DNA from: Orobanche coerulescens | Taxonomy: Eukaryota; Streptophyta; Magnoliopsida; Lamiales; Orobanchaceae | Reading direction: 5' to 3' | NCBI GenBank assembly: GCA_033398695.1 | Contig: CM065815.1 | Span: 147,047,001-147,111,000 of the forward strand | Length of the DNA stretch: 64,000 nt | In this document: piece by piece, positions 58,761 through 64,000 of the stretch | Layout of the letters: each line of letters begins with the position of its first letter | Numbering within the stretch: the first letter of the stretch is position 1 | Made by a program: the position numbers and the translations under genes | The notes under the pieces: generated by a model | The model's input: only the letters and a program-made list of their open reading frames with translations | Databases searched by the model: none | What the model was told of the DNA's origin: nothing

Positions 58761-59650
58761 CTCAAATCCGACGAGAGTTATTTCTTGACAAGGCAACGAC
58801 TTGGACGATCGCACTTGGAAATCCGACCTATTACATGTTTGTCGATTAACATCTTATGATAACAATGATGATCAACGACGTTCCTCCCCCTCCCGCCTGT
58901 TAGAACCCTATCCTAGTTGCTTACGATGTCGGAATCGAATTTCTCCGTTTTTAACCATAATGCGTGCCATTAATTTCTTAGGTTCGGCAACATTCTTTAT
59001 AAGTTATCCTTCCGCTAAACAATAGTGTTCTAACACAACATTCCTAGTTAATTATAACCAACAATCACCAAGATTTCATCGTTGTCTTAATATGCAAGTC
59101 TAGAACGATTAATCCATCATCTTAACATGTTTCGGTATCTATTCGGCTAGAAATTGTTGGTAACTTCATCAAGGATTCATTAACGGTTTTATTCAACATG
59201 ATAATACGGTTATACATGAAATCCTTCAAGATGATTCCGAGAAGTTGGTGATTAGCAATATGATTATGAGTTCTACCATTATTCATTCCAATTTCTAGCT
59301 TTGATGGATATCGATTAACAATTGCGATAGTTATATACCGGTTCGATTATTACTGAGGGTTCTAAGCTACCCAAGGCATCCGAGGTTTACTAAAACTTAC
59401 TAAACAATACTTAAATGAGTTCAAGGTTGGATAAACTTACCTTTACTGACAAAAGATGATGAAGAACGACGGTGGACGAAGGAGAACGAGAGGATAACAC
59501 CTTCAAGACCTTCCCCGAAGCTTGATTAACGTACTCTAATAGGATAGCACTTGAATTGGGAGGTTAGAATTGGTTCAATGATGGTGGAGAGTAGTGTACA
59601 AGGAAGAAGAATGGTTTTTGGGACGGAAGAAATGAAAGGCAAAGTGTTCT

Positions 59651-59988
59651 TTTATAAACTCAGATTGCCCTTACGTACGTTATGCCTGATGGTTTACGTA
59701 CGTAAGAGACTTTACGTACGTTATGGAAAAATATTACGTACGTAAGGAACTCGCTGGAATGATTTACACACATCGTTACGTACGTAACGAAAGCGGATTA
59801 ACGTACATAACACCTCGTTGACTTGCCTGTCGCAATCACACCGAAAGTTGGTCGGCACGCGTACTACCTGACGAAGATTCCTGTCTGAAGACCGAAGACC
59901 GATGTTACGTACGTAAGGGCCGATATTTAACATACGTAACGACTCAGATATAGCGTGCGTAATGACTCGGAGTATAACGTACGTAAAG
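59651..59988 (-). promoter_or_regulatory. U3 ACGTACGT array and TATA box, E LTR
   Basis: TTTATAAAAG on the minus strand (59650-59659) with about ten TTACGTACGTAA-type palindromes at 59671-59988; one reads TAGCGTGCGTAA, intermediate between the D/E and A/C motifs. Confidence 0.72.
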
Positions 59989-60311
59989 GACAGTTTTGTT
60001 TGCCAAATTATTATCACATTAATTTCTTATGACACGACTCCCTCTCCATGTCGTCTGGAAATCTCTCGGGGAACAAGATGTTGGCCACCGTCATATTCAC
60101 ACCGATAATTACCTAACGACATTGAGGTATGTCACTAAAAGTTCGTCAATTATCATACCATCACAATACACGAATAACAGATGCGAACAATACAGTACAA
60201 CCATATTATACAAAATATGTTTTATTGCAATGGAGTACATTTATTTATCAAACAGAAGAAATGGACGTGAGCGCCCAAAGTGAAAAAGCATGTAATACTG
60301 GTGGCATTACA

Positions 60312-60332
60312 TACCACCCCCCTTAAAAATAG
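60312..60332 (-). other. Polypurine tract, element E
   Basis: Minus-strand TTTTTAAGGGGGGTGGTA directly before LTR start TGTAATGCC, preceded by TTTCGGGACGAAAC. Confidence 0.88.
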
Positions 60333-60345
60333 TTTCGTCCCGAAA

Positions 60346-61187
60346 CTAAGAAAATAACTCGGGATGATTCTCTCTCATGCTCGCCTCGGTCTCCCAAGTC
60401 GCTTCTTCCGTACCATGGTGCGACCACTAAACTTTAACAAGGGGTATGTTCTTGTTCCTTAGTGTCTTTACGCGTCGATCCAAAATCGCTGTTGGAACTT
60501 CCCTAAAGGTAGCATCATTGGAAATCTCTACTTCCTTGAAGTTGATCTTGTGACTAGGATCGTACACGTACTTTCTCAGCTGGGAGACGTGGAAGACATT
60601 ATGCACTCCGTCTAACGATGGTGGTAATGCTATCCGATAAGCGAGTCTATCGACTCGGTCCAGTATTTCTAACGGGCCAATAAATCTCGGGCTTAGTTTG
60701 CCCTTCTGGCCGAAGCGTCGAATGCCCCGCATTGGCGATACTTTAACCCAAACATGATCCCCAACCATAAATTCCAACGGTCGCTGCCGGTCCATAGCAT
60801 AAGACTTTTGGCGACTCTGCGCCAACATAACATGTGTTTTCGAACAATGGATATCTTCTTAATAGATTCCTGGATTAGATCCAACTCGGTGGCGATGACA
60901 TCGGATGCATCGTCCCAACATAGGGGAGACTTGCACCTTCTACCATACAAGGCCTCAAAGGGGGCCATACCTATGCTTGCATGCCAGCTGTTGTTGTACG
61001 AAAATTCCGCTAAGCAGAGGTGTTTAGCCCAGTCCTTGCCCCAATCGAGTACACATGCTCTCAACATATCTTCCGAGTGCAGTATGGTGCGTCTGTTTGT
61101 CCATCCGTTTGAGGGTGATAGGCGATCTTGAAATGCGCTGAGTACCCATGGCACAGTGGATGACCTTCCGAGCGGGACACATATCAA
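60346..61187 (-). pseudogene. Element E integrase C-terminal half and chromodomain, frameshifted
   Basis: Minus strand. The core second half (DMLRACVLDWGKDWAKHLCLAEFSYNN, ALYGRRCKSP) lies in one frame (60693-61187). A frameshift near 60828 leads to the C-terminal region (KGKLSPRFIGPLEIL, FHVSQLRKYV) and the chromodomain start. The chromodomain has an in-frame TAG at 60427-60429, then reads on with EEATWE to a natural TAA/TAG-type end at 60346-60348, just before the PPT. In chromoviruses this domain is thought to guide integration to heterochromatin. The usual Glu context of the DDE triad (near 61090) is scrambled by frame changes. Confidence 0.82.
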
Positions 61188-61999
61188 GTGTCTCTATACG
61201 AAATAATCCCCGAGGGAACGCCATGTAATCTCACAATTTCCCGAACAAAGATGGTAGCCAGCTGTTCTGTTCCGATGGCCTCCTGAATTGGAATGAAGTG
61301 TGCCGACTTTGTCAGTCGGTCTACAATAACCCATATCGTGTCCTTTCCCCCCGCCGTCACTGGTAACTTGGTGACAAAGTCCATTGATATGCTCTCCCAT
61401 TTCCATTCCGGAATGGGTAAGGGCTGCATGATTCCGGCCGGTCTACGGTGTTCAATCTTCACCTGTTGACATATCATACATCGAGCGACAAACCTTGCTA
61501 CCTCTTGCTTAATATTCTTCCACCAGAAACTCTTTCGCATGCCTTTGTACATTTTGCTCGCCCCGGGATGTATAGAATAGGGAGTAGAATGAGCTTCCTT
61601 GAGTATAGTTTGCTTAAGCTCGTCATTAGGTGGAATGCAAATCATGTTCTTGAATCTAACTAAGCCCCCTTGGATCCTGTAGTCTGAAATAACTCCCCCT
61701 TCGGCCTTTGCACCGATCGCACGAAGTTCTGGATCCACCATCTGTGCTAGGCGTATCTCATCCAGCAGAGACGAGCGAATATCAATCGAGCACAACTGTC
61801 CCTGGCGGTGTTGTATCCATACTTCAATGTCATTTCTCCTGAGATCTTGCTGCAACTCCAGTTGTACTGTCAAACCAGATAGTGTCACCTCCTGCGCAGT
61901 TTTCCGACTCGGTCGTGCACTGACGTTGGCCTTTCCAGGGTGATATAGAATCTCTACATCGTAATCCTTGATTAACTCCAGCCGACGCCTCTGTCTCAT
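61184..61999 (-). pseudogene. Element E integrase N-terminal half and RNase H-IN linker
   Basis: Open minus-strand frame of 271 codons. It holds the linker after RNase H (ARPSRK where relatives usually have an ADALSRK-type motif), then the integrase HHCC zinc domain (two His near HSTPYSIHPG, CMICQQ at about 61470-61490), the first catalytic Asp (MDFVTKLP, about 61370) and a TIWVIVDRLTKSAHF stretch. Near the end, ISYRDT has Tyr where the second catalytic Asp is expected, and a TGA follows. It is separated from RNase H by a frameshift at about 62002. Confidence 0.82.
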
Positions 62000-62406
62000 A
62001 TTAACTCTTTCTGCGTGAAAATATACTTTAAACTCTTGTGGTCCGTAAAGATCTTACAGGTAACCCCATATAGGTAATGTCTCCAAATCTTAAGAGCGTG
62101 GACCACTGCAGCTAGTTCCAAGTCATGTGTCGGGTAGTTCACCTCATAAGGTTTAAGTTGTCGAGAGGCGTAAGCGATAACCCTGTCATTTTGCATGAAC
62201 ACACATCCCAGCCCGTGCTTAGACGCATCGGTGCATATTACGAATCCCTCCGTACCCTGCGGTAGTACCAACACTGGGGCAGTAGTAAGCTTCCTTTTTA
62301 GCTTGTCGAAACTCTCCTGACAATCTGTTGTCCAGACAAACTTGGTGTTCTTCCTAAGCAGATTTGTTAATGGCTGAGCGACAAAGGAGAAGGCCTCAAC
62401 GAACCG
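61996..62406 (-). pseudogene. Element E RT thumb and RNase H
   Basis: Minus strand, downstream of a TGA (62404-62406) that ends the PR-RT frame. Remnants include the RT end and RNase [43 protein letters not shown] and [16 protein letters not shown]. The acidic RNase H residues (D in TDAS, E in DLELAA, D in FTDHKS) are present. A one-base loss near 62002 shifts the frame into the next fragment. If the two breaks were recent, relatives elsewhere in the genome may be intact. Confidence 0.85.
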
Positions 62407-64000
62407 TCAATAATATCCCGCCAACCCCAGGAAACTTCTCACCTCTTTGACGTTTCTAGGTGGTTCCCAATTCATAACGGTCTCGATCTTCTGGGGGTCT
62501 ACTTTAACGCCTCCTGCTGAAATCACATGCCCCAAAAAGGTTACCTCTGGCATCCAGAACTCGCATTTAGAAAGTTTAGCATACAGTTGATGTTGCCTTA
62601 AAATGCTCAACACCTGCCTCAAGTGTTCCTCATGCTCCCATCGGCTTCGGCAATAAATTAAAATATCGTCAATGAAAACCACCACACACTTATCGAGAAA
62701 CTCTGTCAGAACCCTGTTCATCAATTCCATAAAAACGGCTGGAGCATTAGTCAGGCCAAACGACACCACCATGTACTCGTAGTGCCCATATCTCGATCGA
62801 AATGCGGTCTTAGGAATATCCTCCTCTCGAATTCTCAATTGGTGATATCCCGAACGTAAGTCGATCTTTGAAAACACGGTCGCCCCTTGCAGTTGGTCCA
62901 GTAAATCATCAATCCTTGGAAGTGGGTAATGGTTCTTAATAGTGACCTTATTAAGTTCCCTGTAATCGATACACAGGCGCAGAGAGCGGTCCTTTTTCTT
63001 GACAAAAAGAACTGGCGCACCCCATGGCGAAGTACTTGGACGAATAAGCCCCTTCCTTAGGAATTCTTCGAGTTGTGACTTTAGTTCCTTCATTTCGGCT
63101 GGTGCCATCCTGTATGGTGCCTTGGAGATAGGCGTTGTTCCTGGCTCAAGTTCGATTGAGAGATCGACCTCTCTTTGTGGTGGCAGTCCAGGTAGTTCGT
63201 CGGGGAATATGTCCGGAAATTCATTCACTACAGGAATGTTAGCAACCGAAAATTGTGACGTGCCCTCCTGAAGAATATAGCACCAGTAATACTCTCCTCG
63301 ATCATCATGAGATGCTACTGCTGAAAGGAGACTGAGGGACCCTTTAGTACTGAAGTGCTCTCGGCCTCTAATTGTGTGAGTGGCACCGTTATGGGTCGTA
63401 ATAGAAACGGTCAGGTGATAGGTATCCAATACCGTCTTGTGCATCGTCATCCAGTCCATACCTAAAATCACATCTTCGTTTTGGAGTGGAAAGACCATGA
63501 GATTGGCTGTCCAGCCCAGATTATTGATACGAATTGGACAGTTTCGAACTTCCAAGTTACCCTCCACCCTGCTACCCTCGGGTAGTTTAACAGTAAAGGA
63601 CTCACAGGGTACACAAGGGAGATGCAAACGGTTAACACATTCTATGGATATAAACGAGTGGGTTTCTCCAGTATCAAACAGTACATGAACAGGCTGAGAT
63701 TTATTAAGGAGTGTACCTGAGACAACAGGAGTAGTCTGGTCGTCAGTAGCCCTTAGTTCGAACACACGGGACGGCAGTGTCCCCGAGGAGGGTGCAATAC
63801 CTCCCCCGCGACCACGTCCTCTTCCGGCACCGTGTAGAGGAGATTGGTGAGGTGGAGATTGGTAGTCGGACATGGCAGACGCTCTGGACGTCTGTACCAA
63901 GCCTTGTTGACTCTGAGGAGTTGGGTTTGGTGTAGGTTTGATCCGAGAACAGTAGCGAGACATGTGCCCACCCCTTCCGCATGAAAAGCACTTTGTCGAT
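62407..64000 (-). pseudogene. Element E gag end, protease and reverse transcriptase, long open frame
   Basis: Minus-strand frame open from the window edge to a TGA at 62404-62406. Order: gag zinc knuckle [14 protein letters not shown] (63949-63990, intact CX2CX4HX4C), Pro/Gln- and Arg/Gly-rich linker, aspartic protease with intact FDTGETHSF active site (about 63650-63690) and VILGMDWM (about 63455), the [12 protein letters not shown] linker, then RT with [31 protein letters not shown] and the catalytic [10 protein letters not shown] (about 62650-62680), ending [12 protein letters not shown] active-site Asp residues are present. The gag start lies outside the window. The stop truncates the polyprotein before the RT end. 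Confidence 0.9.

Larger units (their letters stand above)
58091..60311 (-). repeat. Element E 3' LTR
   Basis: 2,221 bp, plus-strand TGTAACGCCCCCAAAATG to GGTGGCATTACA. Hairpin 58746-58760, donor-like minus-strand AAAG/GTAAGTTTATC (about 59433-59446), TATA 59651-59660, ACGTACGT array 59671-59988. An internal pair of about 60 bp (CTCCCAAGG...GGGTCACGG...GAATACTCCGGAC) is repeated at about 58508-58572 and 58615-58674. Confidence 0.9.
58091..64000 (-). mobile_element. Element E: Ty3/gypsy chromovirus-like, partial, degraded gag-pol
   Basis: 3' LTR 58091-60311, PPT 60312-60332, then gag-pol read leftwards from beyond the right edge of the window. Domain order on the minus strand is zinc knuckle, protease, RT, RNase H, integrase, chromodomain, as in Tekay/Del-type chromoviruses. 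Left flank ATTGA (58086-58090) is the expected target duplication; the partner lies outside the window. The coding region has few breaks compared with element D, so E is younger or better preserved. Confidence 0.92.

Overview
The window looks like plant nuclear DNA from a repeat-rich, probably pericentromeric or heterochromatic region. It is almost entirely nested transposable elements. I found no host gene, rRNA, tRNA or CRISPR array. The evidence for a plant is long-LTR Ty3/gypsy elements with initiator-Met tRNA primer sites, TGTAA...TTACA LTR ends and a chromovirus-type integrase tail, plus a Copia-type LTR pair and a CACTA element with subterminal GACGCCATT repeats. The species cannot be told from this sequence.

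Layout. Positions 1-3032 hold two Copia-type LTRs in opposite orientation. Positions 3033-4236 are a CGGGA-rich, hAT-like relic carrying a complete 784-bp CACTA element (3353-4136, TSD TGA). Positions 4237-5049 are unassigned AT-rich DNA. From 5050 to the end is one nest of Ty3/gypsy elements. The oldest layer is a minus-strand LTR relic (A-prime), split into 5050-6497, 21948-22714 and 53096-53233. Three insertions sit in or beside it: array A (6498-21942, plus strand, LTR-internal-LTR-internal-LTR); element C (22715-53090, minus strand, TSD ACAAC); and element A-double-prime (from 53234, minus strand). C is split in its 3' LTR by element D (25016-38399, minus strand, three LTRs, degraded gag-pol) and element B (38720-47468, plus strand, TSD CCAAC). 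A-double-prime is split at 58090 by element E (58091 to beyond 64000, minus strand, degraded gag-pol with a long open PR-RT frame).

How the parts relate. D and E are decayed coding elements (gag, protease, RT, RNase H, integrase, chromodomain). A has no coding interior, C keeps only a broken gag, and B keeps only a gag zinc-knuckle remnant, so A, B and C look like non-autonomous passengers of a D/E-like lineage. All five families share an LTR plan: an array of short CpG-rich palindromes, a TATA box, a 5' splice-site-like AG/GTAA or AG/GTATG, a GAGGCAAGT...ACTTGC hairpin, and a shared 3' end around GGTCCACGGCACTGTAAT and GGGGGTGTTACA. The palindrome arrays (TTAGCGCACGCTAA in A and C, TTACGTACGTAA in D and E, a different CGTGC motif in B) are the most interesting unexplained signal here.
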